Notes under the pieces: model-generated
The model's input: the letters and a program-made list of their open reading frames with translations, nothing else
Told to the model about the DNA's origin: nothing
Database searches by the model: none
NCBI GenBank assembly: GCA_023461075.1
Contig: JAEWNY010000117.1
Span: 1 to 10,337, forward strand
Reading direction: 5' to 3'
Source: Pseudomonadota bacterium
GTDB taxonomy: Bacteria; Pseudomonadota; Gammaproteobacteria; Xanthomonadales; Xanthomonadaceae
Length of the DNA: 10,337 bases
Made by a program: the position numbers and the translations under genes
Shown here: positions 1-7,560 of the stretch, one piece after another
Numbering within the stretch: the stretch's first letter is position 1
Layout: each line of letters opens with the position of its first letter

Positions 1-3000
1 GCCTGGCCGCTGTCGTCGTTCGCGCGCAGCGGCAGCCTGTGGTCGGCGCTGGCGTTGTCGATGACGGCGGGCATCGTGCTGCTGGCAGCTTGGCGCAGCT
101 GGCCGCTGTGGTCCAAGGCGCGCGAGGGCTCGCTGGAGGCATTGCGCGATTGGCGCCGCGTCATCGAGTTGCAGCCGGCAGCATGGGCAGGCCTCAAGGT
201 CGCATTGCCGGTCGCGGCGCTGCTGTTGGGTGGCATCGTGCTGGGCGGGCCCCCCATGTTGTCGATGCCGCTGCGGTGGGCCATCGCCGTGTTGCTGGCC
301 GGCCTGCTGCTGTGGCCGCTGTTGCGCCAGCGTCCACTCAGCGCACGCGAGCGGGTCGAGAAGGCCGAGGCGCAAGCGGCGGCACGCCCACTGCGCAATG
401 CCGAACGCATCGACATCGAAAGCCTGTTCGACAGGCCCCGGCGTGTCGCGGCTGCCGTCGAAGAAGCCATGCCCGATGCGGTCGTGCCTGATGCGCCCGC
501 CGCTGCGACAACAGCCAGCGAAGCGTTGATCGAAGATGCAGACGAGACGGTCGACATCGATCCGATTCGATCCGATCCGGGCGATGACACCGCCATGGGG
601 GGCGCGCAGGTCGAGGAAGCGCCATCACCCAGCGACGCGGGGCCCGCTGCAACCGAACTTTCCGCCGACCAGATCGCCGCGCGCTACGCCGACTTGTATC
701 TCGCCGCGAGAAGCGGCCGGGTCGACCAGGCGCTTGCCCTGCTGGAAGCCGGCGCCGATCCGCTGGCCCCACCCGGGCCGGATGCACGCGATCGTCGCGG
801 CCTCGCGCAACTGGCCGCGGTGCTGCCCGACCTGCGCCTGCTGCGCGCGCTGATCCAGCGCGGCGTGCCGCTGACCGCCGAGGCCGACACGTTGACCCCG
901 CTGCTGTCCGCGACGCGCGACAGCTGGCACGGCCGCCCGGAAGCGGTGATGACGCTGCTGGCGAACGGCTCGGATCCGCGCGAACGCGATGGCGAGGGCA
1001 ACACGCCGCTGCACCACGCCGCGCGCAGCACCGATCCCGGCGTGGCCGCGCTGTTGCTGGATGCCGCGGCCGAACTCGATGCGCTCAACGATGCGCGCCA
1101 GTCGCCATTGGCGATGGCCTGCCTCGCGGGGAATTGGCGGCTCGCCAGGTTCCTGGTCGAACGCGGTGCGCGCACGCATCCGGCCGGTGGCGATCCGGTC
1201 CTGCTCGCCGCCGCCGCCAGCGAGGAAGACGATCCGGTCGGCGTGCAGTACCTGCTGCGGCAGAAGGCCGCGGTGGATGCCAGCGGTGAGGGCGGGCGCA
1301 CGGCCTTGCATCAGGCCGCAGCTGCCGGGCATGTCGCCATCGTCCAGACCCTGCTCGATGCCGGCGCCGATGTGCGGCGCGCTGATGAGACCGGTCTTGA
1401 TGCGTGGTTGCTGGCCGCGCCCACCGGTCAGCTCTCGGTGATGGAAGCACTGCTTGACTCCGGTGCCGATCTGCAGGCCATCGATGCGGAAGGACGCGAT
1501 GCGCTGATGCTCCTGGCCGCCGAAGACGGGCAGGGCGGCGTGGTCTTGGCGCGCTGGTTGCGCGAGCGCGGCATCGACACCGAGCGGAAGGATGCGTCCG
1601 GTCGCAGCGGGCTCGACAACGCGGTCGCCGCCGGGCGCTGGTCGCTGGTGGCGGCGATCGATCCCAATTATCCGTTGCCCACGGCGAGTTCCGTGGGTGA
1701 TGACGATTCAGACATCGCACGCCCGCCGATGCAGTTGCTGAGCGAAGCATTGGTCGCCAACGATCGCACCGGCATCGCGCGGCTGGCCGGGCTGCTCGAC
1801 ACCAACGAACTCGGCCGCGCATTGGTGGAAGCGGCATCGACCGATCCCGCACGCGTGCATCCGTTGTTGCCGCATCGGCCGTCATTCGATGCGCGTGGGC
1901 CGCAAGGCGAATCGGCGATGTCGCTGCTGCTCGGCAAGGCCGGGGAGGCGGATGCGCGAGATGCATTGGTGGCGATGCTGGATGTCGGCGCATCCCCCGC
2001 CGGGGGCGGCACTTTGGCGCGATTCCTCGCCGCATGCCTGTCGACGCGAGTGACCGAAACGGAGGGCGCGCCGCTGGCCGATGCGCTGCTCGATCGCGGT
2101 GCCGATGCATTCGGGCTGACCGAGGAAGGTGAAACGCCGCTGCTGCTGGCGCTGCGACTGGGCTGGCCCCGACTGGCGCTGCGCCTGCTGGCGATCGGCG
2201 CCGACCCCAACCAGGCCGATGCGCGCGGATTGACCCCGCTGCACGTCGCGACTGCGCTGGGGCTTGAAGCGGTAGTGCCGAAATTGCTTCTGCAGGGTGC
2301 GCAACCGGCGCTTCGCGCAGGTGACGGTCAGACCGCGCTGGGCGTCGCCTTGGCCAGTGGTCGCCGAGAGATGGCCGACTGGCTCGATTGGCGCGGCTGG
2401 CCGCATCCTGGGCGGCCCCTGCGCGCCGGCGATCTGGCTTCCGCCGCGATCCTCGGCGATGCCGATGCGGTGCAGCGGCTGATCGGATTCGGCTTCGATG
2501 TGGATACCCGTGATGCCCAAGGCTGCACCGCCCTGTTGCGCGCGGCCGGTGGCGGCCACGATGCAGTGGTCGCACGGCTCTTGGCCGCAGGCGCCGATAC
2601 CTCTTTGGCTGCCGACAGTGGTGCGACGCCGCTCTCGGCGGCGGTGAGCATGCGCCACCTGGCGGTGATCGACCGTCTGCTGGCCGCGGGCGTGGACCTC
2701 GACCAACGCCTGCCCGGCGGCGTCACCGTCTTGATGCTGGCCGCCGCGCTTGGCCTGCCGGATGTCGCATCGCGCCTGCTGGCCGCCGACGCGGATCTGG
2801 ATGCCGGCGATGCCGAAGGCCTGAAACCGATGCACTGCGCGGCCCTGTTCGGTTTCTCCACCCGCGATCGGAGCCGCATGCTGGCCCTGTTCGATGCCCT
2901 GCACCTGGCCGGTGCCGCAGCGGACGATGCGACCGCGACCGGACTGACCCCGCTGCTGCTGCTACTGGGCGCGCGCGCCGAGCCGGGTGCCGCCTGCGAT

Positions 3001-3288
3001 GAAGAGGTGTTGGTCGCGGGGCTGGAGCGGCTGCTGGACGAGGGCGCGACGCTTTCGGTGCAGGACCAGCGCGGCTTCGGGCCGCTGCACCTGGCCGCGC
3101 TGCACGGCTTGCGCGAAGTGGTGCGGGAACTGTTGCGCGCCGGCGCCGACCCCGACCTGCGCGATCGCCTCAACCGCAGCCCGCGCGAGATCGCCACCAT
3201 GCGTGGATTCATGGATGTCGCCGCGGAGTTCCTCCCGGCCGACAGCACCCCCTCGATGGCGCGGTTCCTGCGGGAGCCGAGGGCCTGA
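1..3288 (+). CDS. Large membrane-anchored ankyrin-repeat protein, 5' end outside window
   Basis: The reading frame is open from base 1, and all 18 codons before the first in-frame start candidates (TTG 55, ATG 61) end in G or C. Neither candidate has a Shine-Dalgarno sequence, so the gene almost certainly begins upstream. The visible part is 1095 residues. Three hydrophobic helices lie at about residues 13-31, 64-83 and 91-108, followed by a linker rich in Ala, Asp and Glu. From about residue 229 to near the C-terminus there are about two dozen ankyrin repeats, recognisable by TPLH-type helix starts and LLxxGADxx ends (for example GNTPLHHAA, GLTPLHVAT, FGPLHLAALHG, LLRAGADPD). Some mid-array repeats, near bases 1680-2040, are degenerate. 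Ankyrin repeats bind proteins and have no enzymatic activity, so a membrane-tethered scaffold is likely; partner and topology are unknown. The gene ends 54 bp before a diguanylate cyclase gene on the same strand. The repeat family is certain; the cellular role is not. Confidence 0.92.
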   Translation, partial: AWPLSSFARSGSLWSALALSMTAGIVLLAAWRSWPLWSKAREGSLEALRDWRRVIELQPAAWAGLKVALPVAALLLGGIVLGGPPMLSMPLRWAIAVLLAGLLLWPLLRQRPLSARERVEKAEAQAAARPLRNAERIDIESLFDRPRRVAAAVEEAMPDAVVPDAPAAATTASEALIEDADETVDIDPIRSDPGDDTAMGGAQVEEAPSPSDAGPAATELSADQIAARYADLYLAARSGRVDQALALLEAGADPLAPPGPDARDRRGLAQLAAVLPDLRLLRALIQRGVPLTAEADTLTPLLSATRDSWHGRPEAVMTLLANGSDPRERDGEGNTPLHHAARSTDPGVAALLLDAAAELDALNDARQSPLAMACLAGNWRLARFLVERGARTHPAGGDPVLLAAAASEEDDPVGVQYLLRQKAAVDASGEGGRTALHQAAAAGHVAIVQTLLDAGADVRRADETGLDAWLLAAPTGQLSVMEALLDSGADLQAIDAEGRDALMLLAAEDGQGGVVLARWLRERGIDTERKDASGRSGLDNAVAAGRWSLVAAIDPNYPLPTASSVGDDDSDIARPPMQLLSEALVANDRTGIARLAGLLDTNELGRALVEAASTDPARVHPLLPHRPSFDARGPQGESAMSLLLGKAGEADARDALVAMLDVGASPAGGGTLARFLAACLSTRVTETEGAPLADALLDRGADAFGLTEEGETPLLLALRLGWPRLALRLLAIGADPNQADARGLTPLHVATALGLEAVVPKLLLQGAQPALRAGDGQTALGVALASGRREMADWLDWRGWPHPGRPLRAGDLASAAILGDADAVQRLIGFGFDVDTRDAQGCTALLRAAGGGHDAVVARLLAAGADTSLAADSGATPLSAAVSMRHLAVIDRLLAAGVDLDQRLPGGVTVLMLAAALGLPDVASRLLAADADLDAGDAEGLKPMHCAALFGFSTRDRSRMLALFDALHLAGAAADDATATGLTPLLLLLGARAEPGAACDEEVLVAGLERLLDEGATLSVQDQRGFGPLHLAALHGLREVVRELLRAGADPDLRDRLNRSPREIATMRGFMDVAAEFLPADSTPSMARFLREPRA

Positions 3289-3315
3289 CAAACCCACCGC
3301 GGGCCGCGCTATGCT
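3285..3315 (+). promoter_or_regulatory. Candidate promoter for the diguanylate cyclase gene
   Basis: CTGACA at 3285-3290, overlapping the ankyrin gene stop codon, resembles a -35 box. TATGCT at 3310-3315 resembles a -10 box of the TANNNT type reported for xanthomonad promoters. The 19-base spacer is longer than the ideal 17, which weakens the call. A transcript starting near 3322 would leave a leader of about 20 bases before the ATG at 3343. Confidence 0.35.
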
Positions 3316-3342
3316 GCCGGTGTACCGACCGCGACACCGGAC

Positions 3343-4338
3343 ATGGATTTCCAGCATCGGCCCACAACCGATTTCCGTCATGCCCTGCTGATGGCATTGG
3401 GCGTGGTGGGCCTTGCCGCCTTCGTGCCCTTCGCCGTGTGGCATGCCTACCACCGCGAGTGGGTGGTGCTCGCCATCGACCTGGTCATGGTGGTGATGAT
3501 CACGGTGTCGATGTGGTTGCTCCATCGCGGTGTTGACGATGAGAGGATCGGTTTCGGCGCAGCCTTGGTGATCGCGCTCAATACCATCACCCTGACGATG
3601 CTCGACCCGGGGTTCGGCATGCAGTGGAGCTATCCGGCCATCCTGTCCCACGCGCTGCTGGTGAACCGCTCGAGCCATGCGGCCTTCCTCTCGCTGGCCA
3701 TGCTGTTCGTGATGGCGATGGCGCTGCCCAAGGAAGGCAGCCTGGGCACGACCCCCTTCGTCGCCAGCACCCTGCTGGTGACGATGTTTGCCTACATTTT
3801 CGCCAGCCGCTCCGAGAGCCAGGTCCGGCAACTGGAGCAGCTGGCCTTGCGCGATCCGTTGACCGGGCTCGACAACCGCCGCGCCTTCGATGCGGCGATG
3901 GAGCAAGCCTTGCGCGAAGCCGGCAGCGGGCAACATCCGCACGGGCTGGCCTTGCTCGACCTGGACGGATTCAAGGCGATCAACGACGCGTTCGGGCACG
4001 AAGCCGGCGACGAGGTGCTGCGCGAGCTCTCGGGTTTGATTCGCGATTACCTGCGCGCCAGCGACAGGCTTTTCAGGATCGGAGGTGAAGAGTTCGTGCT
4101 GTTGCTGCCCGGCGCCGACGCGGACGGCATGCATGCGCGGATGGACAACCTGCGTGCTCGCATCGAGAGCCAGTTGCGATGTCGCGGACGCGCGGTGACC
4201 GCATCGATCGGCGTCGCCGGATGGCAGCCCGGAGACACCGCCACCAGCTGGTTGATGCGTGCGGATGCAGCCATGTACCGTGCCAAGCGCAAGGGACGCA
4301 ATTGCGTGGTCGTGCACGAGTTGCACGCCGTAGGATGA
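3343..4338 (+). CDS. Membrane diguanylate cyclase (GGDEF protein)
   Basis: This 331-residue protein should make cyclic di-GMP from two GTP at the cytoplasmic face of the inner membrane. Residues 1-155 hold about six hydrophobic helices (roughly 13-34, 39-60, 68-88, 95-108, 111-128, 136-154); I do not recognise this sensor as a named family. A short coiled segment leads into the GGDEF domain from about residue 167, with the usual DPLTGLDNRRAF opening. The metal-binding Asp lies in LLDLDGF (D206), N214 and D223 are substrate-binding positions, and the active site is GGEEF at 247-251, so catalysis looks intact. RASD at 238-241, five residues before GGEEF, matches the RxxD inhibitory site, so product feedback inhibition is likely. 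There is no EAL or HD-GYP domain. The ATG has no clear Shine-Dalgarno sequence, but no better start in frame is visible. A TonB-like gene follows after 19 bases and may be co-transcribed. Confidence 0.94.
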   Translation: MDFQHRPTTDFRHALLMALGVVGLAAFVPFAVWHAYHREWVVLAIDLVMVVMITVSMWLLHRGVDDERIGFGAALVIALNTITLTMLDPGFGMQWSYPAILSHALLVNRSSHAAFLSLAMLFVMAMALPKEGSLGTTPFVASTLLVTMFAYIFASRSESQVRQLEQLALRDPLTGLDNRRAFDAAMEQALREAGSGQHPHGLALLDLDGFKAINDAFGHEAGDEVLRELSGLIRDYLRASDRLFRIGGEEFVLLLPGADADGMHARMDNLRARIESQLRCRGRAVTASIGVAGWQPGDTATSWLMRADAAMYRAKRKGRNCVVVHELHAVG

Positions 4339-4357
4339 ACTGGACAGGGAGGTGCTG

Positions 4358-5269
4358 ATGAAACCGTGGCTGCTTGCGTGCTTGATCCTCATCACAGGCG
4401 GCGTATCGCCGTTGGTTGCCGCGCCGCCCGCGCCGAGCAGTGGCCTTGAAGTATCGAAGTCCGAATCGGTGATGACGATGCGCGTCGATGGCGAATTGGT
4501 CGTCGATACGGAAGGTAGGGTCACGAACCACCAGATCACGTCCGAGGTCACGCCGGAGATCCGCGCCGCGATCGACAAGAGCATTCCGCAATGGCGCTTC
4601 GAGCCCGTTGCCAGCGAAGACGGCAAGGCGATCCCGTTCAAGACCTTGATGCGCATCACCGTCGTCGCGCGCCAGCTGCCGGATGGCAACTACAGCGCGC
4701 AGATCGAGAACGTGCGCTTCCATGACGGCAAGAAGCCCGACTACCGTGCCGAGGCCAAGGAAAAAGGCATCGAAATGGTGGTGCGGCCGCGGCCGAAGTA
4801 CCCGGCCCTGATGCTGGGCAACGGCGTCAATGGCGCGGCCCTGGTGCAGATCCTGTTCACTCCCGAAGGCGACATGCAGGATGCGGTGGTCGTGCAATCG
4901 GCGATGTTCAACGTGCGTGGCGATTCGCAATTGCTACAGCAGGCCGTCGCCCAGATGGAAAGGGAGGCGCTGACCAGCGTGCGTCGCACCAAGGTGAAGT
5001 TCGGGCCGGACATCGATCTGTCTTCGCCGTCGCAGCGATCGGGCGCGGTCATGATCAATTTCTCGATGGTCGGGAAGGCCGACGACGGCGAAACCTCGCG
5101 CAAGGCCGGGCAATGGCGGCAGGAGCAACGCGGGCCGTTGCGAGCGGCGGTGTGGTTCGACGATAAACGCGATGCCCGAATCGGCATCTCCGACATGGAC
5201 GGCAGCGAAGACCTGATGTCGCGCTACCGGCCCATCGCCAAGCCGGTGTCCGGCGTGCCGGTGCTGTAG
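4358..5269 (+). CDS. Secreted protein with two TonB-C-terminal-like lobes
   Basis: The ATG at 4358 is preferred because GGGAGG at 4347-4352 lies five bases before it; an in-frame GTG at 4352 overlaps that ribosome site. The product has 303 residues. Residues 1-21 look like a cleavable signal peptide (basic start, hydrophobic core, LVAA near the cut), so the mature protein should be periplasmic. Residues about 45-107 (DGELVVDTEGRV, then WRFEPV) and about 146-215 (PKYPALMLGNGVNGAALVQI, then FTPEGDMQDAVVV) each resemble the TonB C-terminal fold. The second lobe is the better match. There is no retained N-terminal helix or Pro-rich spacer, so it is probably not a classical energy-coupling TonB driven by ExbB/ExbD. 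The last 60 or so residues match nothing I recognise. Annotation pipelines would probably call it an energy transducer TonB; I would call it a periplasmic TonB-like protein of unknown function, likely co-transcribed with the upstream diguanylate cyclase. Confidence 0.75.
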   Translation: MKPWLLACLILITGGVSPLVAAPPAPSSGLEVSKSESVMTMRVDGELVVDTEGRVTNHQITSEVTPEIRAAIDKSIPQWRFEPVASEDGKAIPFKTLMRITVVARQLPDGNYSAQIENVRFHDGKKPDYRAEAKEKGIEMVVRPRPKYPALMLGNGVNGAALVQILFTPEGDMQDAVVVQSAMFNVRGDSQLLQQAVAQMEREALTSVRRTKVKFGPDIDLSSPSQRSGAVMINFSMVGKADDGETSRKAGQWRQEQRGPLRAAVWFDDKRDARIGISDMDGSEDLMSRYRPIAKPVSGVPVL

Positions 5270-5291
5270 GACGCCGCATCATCGCGCAACG

Positions 5292-5323
5292 AAAAACGCC
5301 CCGGTTTCCCGGGGCGTCTTGCT
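5292..5323. terminator. Bidirectional intrinsic terminator between convergent genes
   Basis: A perfect 9-bp stem, ACGCCCCGG at 5296-5304 with CCGGGGCGT at 5309-5317, closes a 4-base loop. The run of five A at 5292-5296 gives a U tract on the minus strand, so it suits rho best. On the plus strand the tail CTTGCTTT is weaker but could end the TonB-like transcript. It sits in the 72-bp gap between the two stop codons. Confidence 0.88.
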
Positions 5324-5341
5324 TTGCATCGAAGCGGTCGA

Positions 5342-7003
5342 TCAGCGCTTCATCGAAGCGAAGAACTCGTCGTTCGACTTGGTCTGCTTCATTTTGTCGA
5401 GCAGGAACTCCATCGCCGCGATCTCGTCCATCGGATGGATGAGCTTGCGCAGGATCCAGATCTTCTGCAGCAGCTCGGGCTCGATCAGCAGGTCCTCGCG
5501 ACGCGTGCCGCTGAGGTTGACGCCGATCGCCGGGTACACGCGCTTCTCGGTGATCCGGCGGTCCAGGTGGATTTCGCTGTTGCCGGTACCCTTGAACTCC
5601 TCGTAGATCACCTTGTCCATCGCGCTGCCGGTATCGACCAGCGCAGTCGCGATGATGGTCAGGCTGCCGCCTTCCTCCACGTTGCGCGCGGCGCCGAAGA
5701 AACGCTTGGGCCGGTGCATCGCGTTGGCATCCACGCCGCCGGTCAGCACCTTGCCGCTTGAGGGCAGCACGTTGTTGTAGGCGCGGGCCAGGCGGGTGAT
5801 CGAGTCGAGCAGGATGACGACGTCCTTCTTGTGCTCGACCAGGCGCTTGGCCCGCTCGATCACCATCTCGGCAACCTGCACGTGGCGCGCGGCCGGCTCG
5901 TCGAAGGTCGAGGAAATCACCTCGCCGCGCACGGTGCGCTGCATCTCGGTGACTTCTTCCGGGCGCTCGTCGATCAGCAGCACGATCAAGTGCACGTCGG
6001 GGTGGTTGCTGGTGATCGCGGTGGCGATCTGCTGCATCATCATCGTCTTGCCGGCCTTAGGCGGGCTGACGATCAGCGCGCGCTGGCCCTTGCCCTGCGG
6101 CGCCATGAGGTCGAGGATGCGGCCGGTGATGTCCTCGCTGGAACCATCGCCGCGCTCCAGCTTGAAGCGCTTGCGCGGGAACAGCGGTGTCAGGTTCTCG
6201 AACAGCGTCTTGTTCTTGGACGCCTCGATCGGCTCGCCATTGATGGTGTCGACGATGTTCAGCGCGAAGTAGCGCTCGCCATCCTTCGGCCAGCGGATCC
6301 GCCCGCTGATGTGATCGCCGGTGCGCAGGTTGAAGCGGCGGATCTGCGACGGCGAGATGTAGGTATCGTCCGGGCCGGCCAGGTAGCTGGCCTCGGCCGC
6401 GCGCAGGAAGCCGAAGCCGTCCGGCAGGATTTCCAGCACACCGTCGGCGGCGACGCCTTCGCCATGCCGGGTCAGGATCTTGAGGATGCTGAAGATGATG
6501 TCCTGCTTGCGCGCACGCGCCACGCCGTCGGTGATCTGCAGCTGCTCGGCGATGTCGAGCAGCTTGGGCGCGGGCATGCGCTTCAGGTCGCCCAGCGAAT
6601 ACGCCGGGAAGCCTTCGGGCACCTGCGGGTGCGGGCGCGGCTCGAAGTTTTCCTGCGCGCCGCCGTCGTCCGGCATGCCGTCTCGGTAGCGTTCGCGCTG
6701 GCGCTCGCGGCGGTTCTTGAAGCGCTCGCGGCGGTTGTTGTTGCCCTGGAAGCGCTGGCCGTCGCGCTGTTCGCCACGCGGGCCGTCGCCGGCTTCGCCG
6801 GCGCTGCTGGAGGATGCGTTGGATGCGGTTTCGACCACCGGTGGCGGGGCCGGCGGGGTATCGCCAGCCGGCACGGCGGGCGAGGGGGAATCGGGGGGCG
6901 TGGCCTCGGCGGCTTCGGCCGTTTTCTTCGCCTTGGGCGGACGGCCGCGGCGCTTGGGCGCCTCGATCGGCGGGACTTCGAGTGGGGTGTCTTCTGCGGA
7001 CAA
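5342..7003 (-). CDS. rho: Transcription termination factor Rho with N-terminal extension
   Basis: Rho is the hexameric RNA-dependent ATPase that ends transcription at C-rich sites. Numbering from the chosen start (553 residues, against about 419 in E. coli), residues 1-135 form an extra disordered region. It contains an AT-hook-like RRGRPPK at 18-24, a Pro/Ala/Ser-rich stretch and an Arg-rich run at 91-107. The conserved body begins near 136. A Rho_N helical domain contains RARKQDIIFSILK. The cold-shock-like RNA-binding domain contains DGFGFLR and YISPSQIRRFNLRTGDHISG. The ATPase domain contains Walker A PPKAGKT (314-320), LLIDERPEEVTEMQR, Walker B VVILLDSITRLAR (catalytic Asp near 400) and the Q-loop region SGKVLTGGVDAN. 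All key residues are present. The TTG at 7003 is chosen because GAGG lies six bases before it; the in-frame GTG at 7039 (565 residues) has no ribosome site. The gene lies downstream of trxA as in E. coli. Confidence 0.98.
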   Translation of the reverse strand: MSAEDTPLEVPPIEAPKRRGRPPKAKKTAEAAEATPPDSPSPAVPAGDTPPAPPPVVETASNASSSSAGEAGDGPRGEQRDGQRFQGNNNRRERFKNRRERQRERYRDGMPDDGGAQENFEPRPHPQVPEGFPAYSLGDLKRMPAPKLLDIAEQLQITDGVARARKQDIIFSILKILTRHGEGVAADGVLEILPDGFGFLRAAEASYLAGPDDTYISPSQIRRFNLRTGDHISGRIRWPKDGERYFALNIVDTINGEPIEASKNKTLFENLTPLFPRKRFKLERGDGSSEDITGRILDLMAPQGKGQRALIVSPPKAGKTMMMQQIATAITSNHPDVHLIVLLIDERPEEVTEMQRTVRGEVISSTFDEPAARHVQVAEMVIERAKRLVEHKKDVVILLDSITRLARAYNNVLPSSGKVLTGGVDANAMHRPKRFFGAARNVEEGGSLTIIATALVDTGSAMDKVIYEEFKGTGNSEIHLDRRITEKRVYPAIGVNLSGTRREDLLIEPELLQKIWILRKLIHPMDEIAAMEFLLDKMKQTKSNDEFFASMKR

Positions 7004-7233
7004 GGTGAACCTCGCGATGGCGAGCTGCCTGCATTGCACAGGCGGACTGCGTCAGGAAAAAGAAAGTGGGGAATCTTCGGCGTTGCGGGGGCGCGCAGCG
7101 GGCGCGCGCTCAATCGCCGGAAACCAACGCTATCAAAGCGTGGGCCGCGCGGCAAGCACCGCGCGGCGATCAGGTTGGACCAGTTCAGCTGCTTGAGGCT
7201 TTGCAGGCCCCTGGCGTCAGGCCTGTGGTGCGC
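7004..7233 (-). promoter_or_regulatory. rho leader region with two GC hairpins and pyrimidine-rich tract
   Basis: This 230-bp gap between trxA and rho has no credible open reading frame. It holds a perfect 9-bp inverted repeat (7144-7152 with 7159-7167, 6-base loop) and a 6-bp one (7091-7096 with 7102-7107). A weaker pair, CAGGCC 7204-7209 with GGCCTG 7220-7225, lies just after the trxA stop. None is followed by a U tract, so none is a standard terminator. Read in the rho direction, about 7046-7080 is rich in C and U and poor in G, which is what Rho loading sites look like. In E. coli, rho is autoregulated by termination in its leader; the same mechanism here is an inference. I saw no convincing rhoL-type leader peptide. 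Confidence 0.5.
7127..7155 (-). promoter_or_regulatory. Candidate rho promoter
   Basis: On the minus strand, TTGCCG (7155-7150) and TAGCGT (7132-7127) are separated by exactly 17 bases. The first matches four of six positions of a -35 consensus and the second fits a TANNNT -10 box. Transcription would begin near 7120, leaving a leader of about 117 bases before the TTG start. The -35 box lies in the loop side of the 7144-7167 inverted repeat. In a GC-rich genome such matches can arise by chance. Confidence 0.35.
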
Positions 7234-7560
7234 TCAAAGCGCCTTGTCGATGAGCGCCGCCAGCTGCGGCTTGCCGACCGCCCCGACCTGGGTGCCCTGC
7301 ACCTGGCCGTCCTTGAACACCAGCAGCATCGGGATCGAGCGTACGTGGTACTTCAATGCGGTGGCCTGGTTCTGGTCGATGTCGACCTTCACCACCTTGG
7401 CCTTGCCGGCGTACTCGGTGGCCAGCTGGTCCAGCGCGGGCGCGATCATCTTGCACGGGCCGCACCAGGGTGCCCAGAAATCCACCAGCACCGGGACATC
7501 GGATTCCAGCACCTGCTGGTTGAAGTCGGAATCGGTGGCGTGGATGACGTTGTCGCTCAT
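7234..7560 (-). CDS. trxA: Thioredoxin 1
   Basis: This 108-residue protein is the standard length for cytoplasmic thioredoxin, which reduces protein disulfides such as that of ribonucleotide reductase and is recycled by thioredoxin reductase. The active site WCGPCK is at 32-37 (Cys33, Cys36). The buried Asp27 in VLVDFWA, Lys58 and the cis-Pro77 in RSIPML are all present, each one position later than in E. coli TrxA. There is no signal peptide. The ATG has a GGAG ribosome site five bases upstream. It reads toward rho and is divergent from rhlB; this rhlB / trxA / rho order is also that of E. coli and supports the assignment. Whether it is co-transcribed with rho is not clear, since no standard terminator lies between them. 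Confidence 0.98.
   Translation of the reverse strand: MSDNVIHATDSDFNQQVLESDVPVLVDFWAPWCGPCKMIAPALDQLATEYAGKAKVVKVDIDQNQATALKYHVRSIPMLLVFKDGQVQGTQVGAVGKPQLAALIDKAL

Noticed and set aside
55..63. TTG 55 or ATG 61 as the true start of the ankyrin protein
   Set aside because: The frame stays open to base 1 with GC at every third position, neither site has a Shine-Dalgarno sequence, and starting here would cut into the first hydrophobic helix.
685..3230. Ankyrin array as recent tandem DNA duplication
   Set aside because: Repeats share only the family consensus at protein level; I saw no long identical DNA units between them.
4358..4420. Lipoprotein signal in the TonB-like protein (LLAC near the N-terminus)
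   Set aside because: The only Cys is at residue 8, before the hydrophobic core, so it cannot be the lipidated residue after a normal signal peptide.
1085..4689. Long minus-strand open frames opposite the ankyrin and cyclase genes
   Set aside because: They are rich in Arg, His, Gln and Ala, have no recognisable motifs, and lie opposite frames with clear protein families.
7144..7167. 9-bp hairpin as an intrinsic terminator for trxA
   Set aside because: The stem is strong, but neither strand has a U tract after it, so it does not meet the pattern of an intrinsic terminator; a role as leader structure or chance GC palindrome is more likely.
7004..7233. A rhoL-like leader peptide before rho
   Set aside because: Only very short or out-of-frame candidates without ribosome sites were found on the minus strand; the one longer frame from 7034 is a shadow of rho.
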